Positions 7,644 through 19,595 of a stretch of DNA of 64,000 nucleotides are shown in pieces. Positions within the stretch are counted from its first letter, which is position 1, and each line of letters opens with the position of its first letter. The DNA lies in contig NZ_FOSL01000011.1 of NCBI RefSeq assembly GCF_900114255.1, positions 1 through 64,000 of the forward strand, written 5' to 3'. The position numbers and the translations under genes were made by a program. Below the pieces are notes generated by a model that was not told the origin of the DNA, did not search any database, and saw only the letters and a program-made list of their open reading frames with translations. This DNA comes from Neomesorhizobium albiziae. GTDB taxonomy: Bacteria; Pseudomonadota; Alphaproteobacteria; Rhizobiales; Rhizobiaceae.

Positions 7644-8813
7644 ATGATTGCCGAAGGCACGATATCGCCGCAAGAGGATCGTATCCCATGGGCCGCCATG
7701 GCGGGTCTTATTGCGACCGTCACGTTGGGCGCCGTGGCGGCGGGGGTGACCTATCCGCTGCTCAGCTTCATCCTCGAGCGCCAGGGCACTGCGCCCGGCC
7801 TGATCGGCTTGTCGGCGGCAATGATGCCGCTGGGTTTCATTGTCTCCTCGGCCTTCACGCCGGTGCTGGCGCAGCACGTGGGCGCGGCGCGGTTGGCGAT
7901 CCTCTGTTCGGTCCTGACCGCGGCCACCCTGATCGCGATTGCCTGGACGCAGGACGTCTGGGCGTGGATGCCGCTGCGCTTCCTGCTCGGCTTCTTTTCC
8001 AAGCCGCCCTACGTGATCGCCGAAACCTGGCTGATCTCGATTACGCCGCCGTCGCGCCGGGGCCGCATGATGGGCCTCTATTCGTCCATCGTTTCGGGCG
8101 GCTTCGCCATCGGCCCGATGTCGCTCGGCCTGGTCGGCACTGAGGGTTGGCCGCCCTTCATGATCGGCATCGCGGCCTTCCTTCTCTGTGGTCTCATCCT
8201 GCTTGCGGTCGTTTCGCGCCTGCCGAAAATGGCGCATGAAGGCGAGGCAACATCGGTCGGCGGCTTCTTCGCACTGGCCCCGATGCTCTTGTTCGCGGTT
8301 TTCGCCGCAGCAGCGTTCGAACAGACCCTGATTTCGATGTTCGCGGTCTATGGCGCCGCACTCGGCAGCGGCGAAGTGCGCATCGCTTCGCTCATCGCCT
8401 GTTTCATCGCAGGCGATGCCGCGCTGCAAATTGTGCTCGGACGCATGGCTGAACGGTTTGGCTCGGCACGGACCATGTTGTTCTGTGTGCTCGCTTCGCT
8501 GGCCGGCTGCTTGGCTCTGCCCCTGATGTTCAACTCATGGCTCATCTGGCCGCTCCTTTTCGTCTGGGGCGGGGTCTCGTTCGGCATCTACACAATGGCG
8601 CTGGTACAGCTCGGCGAGCGTTTCAAAGGTCAGGCCCTGATCGCCGGCACCGCGGCCTTCTCGCTTGTATGGGGCACCGGTGGCATCGTGGGTTCGCCCG
8701 CCACAGGACTGGCGATGCAACTGGTCGGACATAAGGGGCTGCCATTGTCGCTTGGGCTGCTGTGCTGCGTCCTGGCGGTGATTCTGATGGCACGGCGTAA
8801 AGCCGAAAGGTGA
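7644..8813 (+). CDS. MFS transporter, YcaD-like
   Basis: A 389-residue protein with about 12 hydrophobic segments. The first half has the MFS signature region (MPLRFLLGFFSKPPYVIAETWL, followed by PSRRGRMMGLYSSIVSGGFA), which is typical of YcaD-type exporters of unknown substrate; the second half repeats the fold. It is in the inner membrane. Spacing of 12 bases to the DUF1127 gene suggests one transcript, and the divergent winged-helix regulator may control it. It is convergent, with a 10-base gap, to the gene at 8824. Confidence 0.88.
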   Translation: MIAEGTISPQEDRIPWAAMAGLIATVTLGAVAAGVTYPLLSFILERQGTAPGLIGLSAAMMPLGFIVSSAFTPVLAQHVGAARLAILCSVLTAATLIAIAWTQDVWAWMPLRFLLGFFSKPPYVIAETWLISITPPSRRGRMMGLYSSIVSGGFAIGPMSLGLVGTEGWPPFMIGIAAFLLCGLILLAVVSRLPKMAHEGEATSVGGFFALAPMLLFAVFAAAAFEQTLISMFAVYGAALGSGEVRIASLIACFIAGDAALQIVLGRMAERFGSARTMLFCVLASLAGCLALPLMFNSWLIWPLLFVWGGVSFGIYTMALVQLGERFKGQALIAGTAAFSLVWGTGGIVGSPATGLAMQLVGHKGLPLSLGLLCCVLAVILMARRKAER

Positions 8814-8823
8814 TGCAGTCCGC

Positions 8824-9141
8824 CTAGGCTCCGGCCTTGAACTCGTCCGCAATGTCATAATGTTCGACGCTTACGGACTCGATGAACGCGAGGGCCTCGT
8901 CGGGCAGTTTGCGCGGCTGACGCCAATCTTCGCCGATGGCGGCTTTGATCGCGGCGGTATTTTCCCAGATCTGAACCATGCAACGTGAGCGCTCACTGCT
9001 GTCAGGCAGCGGCCTTCCTGCGTAGAAGGCTATCAGGCCCGGCTGCTTGCGCAGCCATGGGTGGCTCTTCGTGAATGCGAATTCCCGGAATTCCGCCTCT
9101 TTGCCGGCAACGACAGTGCAGCGGTAGACGCGCATTATCAT
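8824..9141 (-). CDS. Antibiotic biosynthesis monooxygenase-like protein
   Basis: A 105-residue protein with the ferredoxin-like ABM pattern: MRVYRCTVVAGKEAEFREFA, then LRKQPGLIAFYAGRPL and RCMVQIWENTAAIKAAIG. Members are small dimeric cytosolic proteins; some are heme-degrading or quinol monooxygenases, many are uncharacterised. The ATG at 9139-9141 was chosen because GGAGG lies 11 bases upstream. The longer frame to 9186 adds only Gly/Pro-rich sequence. Confidence 0.72.
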   Translation of the reverse strand: MIMRVYRCTVVAGKEAEFREFAFTKSHPWLRKQPGLIAFYAGRPLPDSSERSRCMVQIWENTAAIKAAIGEDWRQPRKLPDEALAFIESVSVEHYDIADEFKAGA

Positions 9142-9277
9142 CTCACTACCTCCACCTCCCGCCCAACAGGGATGCATCGGCTTCAATCACGTTGAGCGAT
9201 TTCGATTTAATGCGCAATTGCGAAGTCGGTTGCGACATCGCCATCGAATTGCATCGGGTTCCTGCCGATCTACGCGG

Positions 9278-9580
9278 CTAGGGAACCTCGTCGGTGCCTG
9301 TCGGCCCGCCTTCGTTTTCCAGCGCAGCGAGCCTGCGAGTGACCGACCGGCTGAACTTCAGACGCACCCCGGCGCCGTTCGAGCCTTGCTCCGGGATGAA
9401 ACTTGCCCCCAACTCTTCCAGAGCCGATTGCAGGTCATCCACGATTGCAGGCTCGGGAACATTGATCTGGCGCTCGAAAGCCTCGATGACGGCCTCGTCA
9501 ACTTTGGCGGCCGTGGCGAGCTTGGATCGCGTGATTTCCACCAGGGCTCTCGCCGCCTTGCACATGGGTCCAGTGATCAT
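9278..9580 (-). CDS. Small XRE-type helix-turn-helix protein
   Basis: A 100-residue protein with a single Cro/CI-like HTH in the N-terminal 60 residues (MCKAARALVEITRSKLATAA, then VDEAVIEAFERQINVPEPAI) followed by DDLQSALEELGASFIPEQGS and a GAGVRLKFS end. This arrangement is common in short rhizobial regulators of unknown target. It has a Shine-Dalgarno-like AAGGGCGA upstream. It stands alone between the ABM-like gene and a palindromic repeat. Confidence 0.8.
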   Translation of the reverse strand: MITGPMCKAARALVEITRSKLATAAKVDEAVIEAFERQINVPEPAIVDDLQSALEELGASFIPEQGSNGAGVRLKFSRSVTRRLAALENEGGPTGTDEVP

Positions 9581-9614
9581 CTCGCAATCGCCCTTTTCAT
9601 TGTCCCGCCCAGCC

Positions 9615-9667
9615 TAACGCATGTCGCGCAAAAGTGTGCAGCGGTTTTGCGACAACGACATGCGTTA
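9615..9667. repeat. Nested palindromic intergenic repeat, GCATGTCG family, copy 1
   Basis: Outer arms TAACGCATGTCG (9615-9626) and CGACATGCGTTA (9656-9667) pair perfectly over 12 bases, and inner arms CGCAAAA and TTTTGCG pair inside. The same design occurs at 27611-27657 and, with other outer arms, at 42686-42732. It lies between the XRE gene and metH. Similar elements are widespread between genes in rhizobia (from memory). Confidence 0.8.
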
Positions 9668-9740
9668 CATCAAAACCGTGTCCTTCCCGGTGAAGCAAAC
9701 ATCGAATGACGATGCTGGAATAGCGATCCCGTCACCCTTG

Positions 9741-13541
<3,801 letters not shown>

Positions 13542-13575
13542 GATTTTTCCCTATTGCGACACCCCTTGTGGAATC

Positions 13576-13595
13576 ACATAAAGACATCTTTATGT
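13576..13595. promoter_or_regulatory. Palindromic operator upstream of metH, SahR-like
   Basis: ACATAAAGACATCTTTATGT has perfect 9-base arms around CA. It lies 35-54 bases before the metH start codon, where it would overlap a promoter. From memory it resembles sites of ArsR-type SAH-responsive regulators (SahR) before metH and ahcY genes in proteobacteria; the regulator gene itself is not in this window. Confidence 0.65.
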
Positions 13596-13730
13596 CAACA
13601 TGAGATATTGACCGACGGCCGTGCAAAGGACACCCGATGCCCGCAATTGGGGTTATGCCAGCTGTGGACAAGCGACCCTGCCGCCGCCACGCTGGTACCC
13701 GCAGGCGCGCCGCCGCGCTAGCATTGCCTT

Positions 13731-14558
13731 ATGAAGCCTTCAAAGGACATCTCCCGCCTGCTCGAAATCATGGCGGCGCTGCGAACGCCGGTGACGGGTT
13801 GCCCCTGGGACATCGAGCAGACGTTCGAGACCATCGCGCCTTATACGCTGGAGGAGGCCTATGAAGTCGCCGACGCCATCCAGCGCGGCGATCTCGACGA
13901 TCTGCGCGACGAACTCGGCGATCTCCTGCTGCAGGTGGTGTTCCACGCGCGCATGGCCGAGGAACAGGGCGAATTCGGCTTCGGCGATGTGGTCGAGGCT
14001 ATCACCAGGAAGATGATCCGCCGCCATCCCCATGTTTTCGGCGACGACGACGCCCGTGGCGCCGGCATGGCCAAGGGCATGTGGAACAGGATCAAGGCTG
14101 AAGAGAAGGCCGAGAAGCGAGAGGCCCGTCTCGCCCGCGGTCTCGATCCCGAAGACAATGGCGCGGGCTACCTCGACAGCGTGCCGGTCGGCCTGCCCGC
14201 GCTGACCCGCGCCTTGAAGCTCCAGGAAAAGGCCGCGCATGTCGGCTTCGACTGGAAGGACGCCAAGCCGATCCTCGACAAGATCGAGGAAGAGATCGGC
14301 GAACTGCGCGAGGCGATGGAGAAACAGGACACGTCGTCAATCGCGGACGAATTCGGCGACGTGCTGTTTGCGCTGGTCAATTTCGGCCGCCATTTGAAGA
14401 TAGACGCCGAGACGGCGCTGCGCGGCACCAACGAAAAGTTTCGCTCACGGCTGCACCATGTCGAGCGCGAACTGGAAGCATCGGGAAGCAACCTTGAGAA
14501 GGCGACGCTCGACGAAATGGAAGCGCTCTGGCAGCAAGCGAAGGGCCGCAACCAGTAG
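13731..14558 (+). CDS. mazG: Nucleoside triphosphate pyrophosphohydrolase MazG
   Basis: A 275-residue protein with two MazG repeats. The first begins LLEIMAALRTPVTGCPWDIE and contains the metal-binding EEAYEVADAI and DELGDLLLQVVFHARMAEE motifs; the second contains KIEEEIGELREAME and DEFGDVLFALVNFGRH. This is the usual length and layout of housekeeping MazG, which hydrolyses (d)NTPs and aberrant nucleotides. It is divergent from metH and convergent with hflX. Confidence 0.95.
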   Translation: MKPSKDISRLLEIMAALRTPVTGCPWDIEQTFETIAPYTLEEAYEVADAIQRGDLDDLRDELGDLLLQVVFHARMAEEQGEFGFGDVVEAITRKMIRRHPHVFGDDDARGAGMAKGMWNRIKAEEKAEKREARLARGLDPEDNGAGYLDSVPVGLPALTRALKLQEKAAHVGFDWKDAKPILDKIEEEIGELREAMEKQDTSSIADEFGDVLFALVNFGRHLKIDAETALRGTNEKFRSRLHHVERELEASGSNLEKATLDEMEALWQQAKGRNQ

Positions 14559-14590
14559 AGCGCTCCTACGCCCGCTCCGCCTCGCTCGGC

Positions 14591-14681
14591 ACCTCCCCAT
14601 CGAGGGGAAGGGAGACAGCAAGCTTAGGCTCTCCCTCCCCTTGATGGGGAGGGTGGCCCGAAGGGCCGGGTGGGGTGAGGC
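14591..14681. repeat. Compound palindromic repeat between mazG and hflX (CTCCCC...GGGTGGGG family)
   Basis: The region holds several stems: CTCCCC-ATCGA-GGGG near 14593-14606, CTCCCCTTGATGGGGAG near 14635-14651, and GGCCCGAAGGGCC at 14655-14667 followed by GGGTGGGG. The same layout recurs at 32539-32592 and inside pdhC at 34141-34189. It lies between convergent genes and may also act as a transcript-end structure. Confidence 0.7.
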
Positions 14682-14683
14682 AA

Positions 14684-16054
14684 TCAGATACCGCTTTTCA
14701 AACGCAGCCGGCTTTCGATCTCGGCGCGCGCCGCAGCGGTCGCCTTGAGCGTCACGGAGACGCTGCCGTCCTCGTTGTCGGTGCGCGAAACGACATCGCC
14801 GTTGCGGTAGAGCCAGTCGATGTTGCCGAGCTGGCTTGGCGCCAGCGTGACATCGATCGCCTCCAGGTCGCCAGAAACGCGGTTCTCGATGATCGCCGCC
14901 AGTGCACCAATTCCCTCGCCGGTGATCGCCGATATGGCGATCGGCGGGCCTTTCTGGCCGCCGGCCGCTTCGTCGAGCAACCTTTCACGGCTGGCGTCGT
15001 CCAGCCGGTCGATCTTGTTCCAGACTTCGATCACCCGCTCGGCATGCGATGCGTCGACGCCGAGATCGGCCAGAATCTGCTCGACGTCCTCGGCCTGGGC
15101 CGCGGTGTCGGGATCGGAAATATCGCGCAGGTGGATGATCAGGTCGGCCTCGACCACCTCTTCCAGGGTGGCGCGGAACGCCGCGACCAAATGCGTCGGC
15201 AGGTCGGAAATGAAGCCAACCGTATCCGACAGGATGATCGGCGTGCCGTGCGGCAGCCGCACCCGGCGCAAGGTCGGGTCGAGCGTGGCGAACAGCATGT
15301 CCTCGGCCAGCACCCCTGCCCCGGTCAGCCGGTTGAACAGCGTCGACTTGCCGGCATTGGTGTAGCCGACGATGGCGACCACCGGGAACGGCACCTTCTT
15401 GCGCTTGGCGCGGTGCAGGTCGCGGGTGCGCCGCACCGTCTCCAGCTCGCGCTTTAGCTTGATGATCTTGTCCTGCAGGGCCCGCCGGTCGGCTTCGATC
15501 TGCGTTTCGCCGGGACCGCCCAGAAACCCGCCGCCGCCGCGCTGCCTTTCAAGGTGGGTCCAGCTGCGCACCAGCCGGCCCTTCTGGTAGCTCAGATGGG
15601 CGAGTTCCACCTGCAGCGAGCCTTCCTTGGTTCGGGCGCGTTCGCCGAAGATCTCGAGGATCAGCCCGGTGCGGTCGAGCACTTTCGCGTTCAGCGCCTT
15701 TTCGAGGTTGCGCTGCTGCACCGGCGTCAGCGGATGGTCGACGACCACCAGCTCGGCCTTCCCGTCTTTGACGATGTCGGCGAATTCGTCGACCTTGCCG
15801 GAGCCGAGCAGCGTCGCGGGCTTCGGGTCGGCGACGTTGACGATTGCGGTGTGCACTGGATCGAGGTTGATGGCGCGGGCCAGCCCGACCGCCTCCTCGT
15901 GGCGCGCTTCGGGCGAGCGTGACAGCCGCGGCCGTCCCGTCGAGGCGTTTTCATCGGGGCGCTCGCGCGTCAGGATCGGCACGATGATAACGGCGCGCCC
16001 GGTTGATCCACCGGCGCCATTGCCGGTCTCGCCGTTGCCTGCTTTGCGCGGCAT
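14684..16054 (-). CDS. hflX: Ribosome-associated GTPase HflX
   Basis: A 456-residue protein with the HflX N-terminal domain (RSPEARHEEAVGLARAINLD; LLGSGKVDEFADIV), a Gly-rich linker (RQRGGGGFLGGPGETQIEAD) and a TrmE-Era type G domain with G1 GYTNAGKST, G3 DTVGF and G4 NKID. HflX splits or rescues stalled ribosomes under stress. ATG 16054 is given; an in-frame TTG at 16081 would add nine residues. It lies directly downstream of hfq, the usual hfq-hflX pair, and is probably co-transcribed with it. Confidence 0.95.
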   Translation of the reverse strand: MPRKAGNGETGNGAGGSTGRAVIIVPILTRERPDENASTGRPRLSRSPEARHEEAVGLARAINLDPVHTAIVNVADPKPATLLGSGKVDEFADIVKDGKAELVVVDHPLTPVQQRNLEKALNAKVLDRTGLILEIFGERARTKEGSLQVELAHLSYQKGRLVRSWTHLERQRGGGGFLGGPGETQIEADRRALQDKIIKLKRELETVRRTRDLHRAKRKKVPFPVVAIVGYTNAGKSTLFNRLTGAGVLAEDMLFATLDPTLRRVRLPHGTPIILSDTVGFISDLPTHLVAAFRATLEEVVEADLIIHLRDISDPDTAAQAEDVEQILADLGVDASHAERVIEVWNKIDRLDDASRERLLDEAAGGQKGPPIAISAITGEGIGALAAIIENRVSGDLEAIDVTLAPSQLGNIDWLYRNGDVVSRTDNEDGSVSVTLKATAAARAEIESRLRLKSGI

Positions 16055-16084
16055 GTTCGCCGCGCCTTCAGTTTTGGCCAAAAA

Positions 16085-16333
16085 TCAAGCTTCCTTGCCG
16101 TTTTCCTCGCCATCGAACATCTGAACCGGCTGGCTCGGCATGATGGTGGAAATGGCATGTTTGTAGACAAGCTGCGAATGGCCGTCGCGGCGCAACAGCA
16201 CGCAGAAATTGTCGAAGGACGTCACGACTCCGGTGAGTTTGACGCCGTTGATGAGAAAGATGGTGAGCGGGTTCTTGCTCTTGCGAACTGAATTCAGGAA
16301 CAAGTCCTGAAGATTTTGCGATCGTTCCGCCAT
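16085..16333 (-). CDS. hfq: RNA chaperone Hfq
   Basis: An 82-residue Sm-like protein with both Sm motifs, including [20 protein letters not shown] and the YKHAIST end typical of Hfq (here [15 protein letters not shown]). It forms a hexamer that pairs small RNAs with mRNAs. The acidic C-terminal tail is short, as in other rhizobia. It is 30 bases upstream of the hflX ATG. Confidence 0.97.
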   Translation of the reverse strand: MAERSQNLQDLFLNSVRKSKNPLTIFLINGVKLTGVVTSFDNFCVLLRRDGHSQLVYKHAISTIMPSQPVQMFDGEENGKEA

Positions 16334-16482
16334 TTTTGTTTTCTTTCGCCGATCCCCTGGGCAGTGCGGCTAGTGCGCCAAAATAAAACGCCGCTGTCAA
16401 GCGCGCAACGCGTATCCCCGTCGCTGCAAGACAACCGGGCAAGCAAGAGAATTAACCAATGTCTGTTCTGGCGAAGCCGTTA

Positions 16483-17343
16483 TCAGGCTTGAGTTTTTTC
16501 CGCAACGTCAAAAAATGCTTGCCGTAGCGTAAGGGTCACTGAACCGGGATGGCCGTTGGCGATCGGGGCGCCGTCGATCGCCACCACGGGCATCGCGATT
16601 GTCGTTGCGGAGCTGATGAAGGCCTCGCGCGCCGCCTTGGCTTCGGCAATGGAAAAACTGCGCTCCTCGATCTTCAGCCCCAGCTTGGCCGCCACCTCGA
16701 ACAACGTTGTCCGGGTGATGCCGCGCAGGATGCCATGTTCAGCCGGCCGCGTGATCAGGAAGCCGTCCTTGGTGACAATCCACGCGTTGGACGACCCGCC
16801 CTCCTTCACGTTGCCGTCTTCGTCGACGAACCAGGCTTCCTGGGCGCCGGCCTCCTTGGCCTTCTGCTTGGCAAGCACATTGGGCAGCAGGCCGACAGAC
16901 TTGATGTCGACGCGGTCCCAGCGATTCTCCGGCACCGTGATGACGTTGATGCCGCTTTCCGCGCGTTTGGCGCCAAGCGCCGGGTCGACCTTCTTGGCGG
17001 TCACGACCAAAGCCGGCTTGGTATCGGCAGGAAACAGGAAATCGCGCCCGGCGACGCCGCGCGTCACCTGCACATAGACCAATCCGTTGACCACGCGGTT
17101 GCGGTTGACCACCTCGCGCAACACGATTTCCAGCGCTTTCCGGGCCATTGGCCAAGCGATGCGCAGTTCCTTCAGCGAGCGGCCCAGACGGTCCAGATGA
17201 CGCTTCATGTCGACGATGTAGCCGCGCGCCACTTCGCACACTTCGTAGACGCCATCTGCGAACTGATAGCCGCGATCCTCGATGTGGACCGCAGCGTCGG
17301 CATGAGCGACATAGCGGCCGTTGACGTAAGCGATGCGCGGCAT
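16483..17343 (-). CDS. D-amino-acid aminotransferase (class IV PLP enzyme)
   Basis: A 286-residue fold-type IV aminotransferase. The PLP lysine is K148 (VDIKSVGLLPN) and the glutamate near the cofactor is E181 (NVKEGGSSNAW); the phosphate-binding GITRTTL follows. Such enzymes exchange amino groups between D-amino acids and 2-oxo acids, giving D-Ala or D-Glu for the cell wall. The gene usually follows ntrX in rhizobia. Branched-chain aminotransferase is the main alternative; the length and N-terminal VNGRYVAHADAAVHIEDRGY favour D-amino acid type. Confidence 0.88.
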   Translation of the reverse strand: MPRIAYVNGRYVAHADAAVHIEDRGYQFADGVYEVCEVARGYIVDMKRHLDRLGRSLKELRIAWPMARKALEIVLREVVNRNRVVNGLVYVQVTRGVAGRDFLFPADTKPALVVTAKKVDPALGAKRAESGINVITVPENRWDRVDIKSVGLLPNVLAKQKAKEAGAQEAWFVDEDGNVKEGGSSNAWIVTKDGFLITRPAEHGILRGITRTTLFEVAAKLGLKIEERSFSIAEAKAAREAFISSATTIAMPVVAIDGAPIANGHPGSVTLTLRQAFFDVAEKTQA

Positions 17344-17399
17344 TGTTTCGTAAATCCCGGATTTTCTTCAGCTTCGGATGGTAACGGCGACAGATTCGG

Positions 17400-18164
17400 T
17401 TAAACGCGAGGCTTGGAAAATTCCATGACCGCGCCATCGGCGGGTATCAGCAACCGCTCGGCCGCCACCCCCTTGGCGTCGGCAAACGCGCGCAACGCGG
17501 CGCGATCGACAGAGGCGTGGTCGAGCGCTTCCATGTGCACGGCTACGACCGTCGCATGTCCCGGCGCCGCTTCGCATGTCGCCACGGTCTGCGCGCCGTC
17601 CATGACGATCAGCGTGTTGTCCCAGACCGCCCCGCAGGAATGTGTGAAGACGACATCGGGCCGGGTCTCACGGATCGTCTGCTCGACTGGCGGATAAAAC
17701 ACCGTATCGCCAGTCCAGTAGACGGAAGGCTCGCCTTCCGCCTCAAGGCTGAAGCCCATCACGTTGCCCATCTTTTCCAGCACCGCGCCGGTGCCGTGAT
17801 TGCCCTCGCGGCGGGTGATTTTTATGCCGCGCCACTTCAGTTCACTTTCGAGCGGCGTCACGTCGCGGAAACCTGCCTTGCTGATCGTCTCCTCATCGCC
17901 CGGCTGGCAGATCACCGGCAGGTCCTTCGCGAGGCGTTCCATGGCGGCCGCATCGAAATGGTCGGTATGCAGGTGCGAGACGATCACCAGTTCGACGCCG
18001 TCGACGATTTCATCGGTCGTAACCGGCAGTTCGGTCATCGGATTGGGCGACCGGCCGGTGAAGGACGGCAGGCTGTGGCGTGCCGCGAAGTAGGGATCGA
18101 CGAGGATCGTCGCGCCGCCATAGTTCATTTTCAGGGTCGCATTGCGAATAAGCTGGACGCGCAT
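17400..18164 (-). CDS. Metallo-beta-lactamase fold hydrolase (UlaG-like)
   Basis: A 254-residue protein with the binuclear metal motif H64-x-H66-x-D68-H69 (SHLHTDHFD), further ligands in REGNHGTG and YWTGDTVFY, and a late histidine in VAVHMEALDH. It resembles the UlaG-like or YtnP-type subgroup of cytosolic hydrolases with unknown substrate. ATG 18164 was preferred over a TTG at 18182. It lies between the ntrYX genes and the aminotransferase on the same strand. Confidence 0.85.
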   Translation of the reverse strand: MRVQLIRNATLKMNYGGATILVDPYFAARHSLPSFTGRSPNPMTELPVTTDEIVDGVELVIVSHLHTDHFDAAAMERLAKDLPVICQPGDEETISKAGFRDVTPLESELKWRGIKITRREGNHGTGAVLEKMGNVMGFSLEAEGEPSVYWTGDTVFYPPVEQTIRETRPDVVFTHSCGAVWDNTLIVMDGAQTVATCEAAPGHATVVAVHMEALDHASVDRAALRAFADAKGVAAERLLIPADGAVMEFSKPRV

Positions 18165-18233
18165 TTTATCTTTTTTCCGCAATCGGTTAGTGCCGCAGTT
18201 TGCGAAATTGCTGCAACAAATGTGTGCCGGCGA

Positions 18234-19595
18234 TCAGACGCCGAGCGACTTCAGTTTCCTGTGCAAGGCCGAACGTTCCATACCAATGAATTCGGCGGTG
18301 CGCGAGATATTGCCGCCGAAACGGTTGATCTGGGCCAACAGATATTCCTTTTCGAACATTTCCCGCGCCTCGCGCAGCGGCAGCGCCATGATGTGCTGGT
18401 CCGACTGGTTGGGCGCGCGCGGCATGACATCGCCGATCTCGGAAGGCAGAAGGTCGGCGCTGATCGGCGCCTCGACATCGTCGCCGCGCACCAGGATCAT
18501 CAGCCGCTCGATGTTGTTGCGCAGCTGCCGCACATTGCCCGGCCAGTTGTGCGCCTGCAGCACCGCCAGCGCGTCGTCGCCGATGCGCCTTGGCTTGATG
18601 CCGACCTGGCGCGCCACTTGGCGCATGAAATGGTCGACCAGGAAGGGGATGTCCTCGCGCCGTTCTGCAAGCCCCGGCACCATCACCGGCACCACGGCCA
18701 GGCGATGATACAGGTCTTCGCGGAAGCGGCCTTCGGCGATCATCGCCTCCAGATTTTGCGCCGTCGACGAGATGATGCGCACGTCGACCTTGACCCGTTT
18801 GGTTCCGCCTACCCGCTCGAATTGCTGGTCGACCAGCACGCGCAGGATTTTCGACTGCGTCTCGCGCGGCATGTCGGCCACTTCGTCGAGATAGAGGATG
18901 CCGCGATGCGCTTCCTCCAGCGCACCGACCTTGCGTTCGCCGCCGTTCGATTCGGTGCCGAACAGCTCGATCTCCATGCGTTCGGGCGTGATCGTGGCGG
19001 AGTTCACCGACACGAACGGGCCGCCCTTGCGCGACGAATGGGCGTGGATGGCGCGTGCGGCGAGTTCCTTGCCCGATCCCGACGGGCCGATGATCATGAC
19101 GCGGCTGTTGGTCGGGGCGACGCGCTCGATCGTCTGGCGCAACTGGTTCATCGCCGTTGACATGCCGATCAGGTCAAAACTCTCGCCGCTGCGCAGCTTG
19201 AGGTCGGAGACCTCGCGCTTCAGTTTCGAGGTTTCCAGCGCCCGTTCGGCGATCAGGATCAGCCGGTCCGCCTTGAACGGCTTTTCGATGAAATCGTATG
19301 CGCCGCGGCGGATCGCCGAAACCGCCGTCTCGATGGTGCCGTGGCCCGAAATCATGACGACCGGAAGCCCGGGATGCATGATCTTGATCTGGTCGAGCAG
19401 CGCCAGGCCGTCGAGCCGCGACCCCTGCAGCCAGATGTCGAGGAACACCAGCCTCGGCACCCGGTCCGCGATCGCCGCCAATGCGCTGTCGCTGTCGAAT
19501 GCGGTGCGTGTTTCGTGGCCCTCGTCGCTCAGTATGCCTGCGACCAGTTCGCGGATGTCTTCTTCGTCGTCAACGATGAGAATGTCAGAAGCCAT
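18234..19595 (-). CDS. ntrX: Nitrogen regulation response regulator NtrX
   Basis: A 453-residue response regulator: receiver domain with phosphorylation site D53 (LVFLDIWLQ), AAA+ domain with Walker A GPSGSGKE and Walker B ILYLDEV, and a C-terminal Fis-type HTH (RTAEFIGMERSALHRKLKSL). The sigma-54 contact motif GAFTGA is missing: its place reads GTESNGGERKVGALEEA. NtrX is the partner of the membrane kinase NtrY, whose gene overlaps it by 11 bases. The pair senses redox or nitrogen status in rhizobia and relatives. Confidence 0.95.
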   Translation of the reverse strand: MASDILIVDDEEDIRELVAGILSDEGHETRTAFDSDSALAAIADRVPRLVFLDIWLQGSRLDGLALLDQIKIMHPGLPVVMISGHGTIETAVSAIRRGAYDFIEKPFKADRLILIAERALETSKLKREVSDLKLRSGESFDLIGMSTAMNQLRQTIERVAPTNSRVMIIGPSGSGKELAARAIHAHSSRKGGPFVSVNSATITPERMEIELFGTESNGGERKVGALEEAHRGILYLDEVADMPRETQSKILRVLVDQQFERVGGTKRVKVDVRIISSTAQNLEAMIAEGRFREDLYHRLAVVPVMVPGLAERREDIPFLVDHFMRQVARQVGIKPRRIGDDALAVLQAHNWPGNVRQLRNNIERLMILVRGDDVEAPISADLLPSEIGDVMPRAPNQSDQHIMALPLREAREMFEKEYLLAQINRFGGNISRTAEFIGMERSALHRKLKSLGV

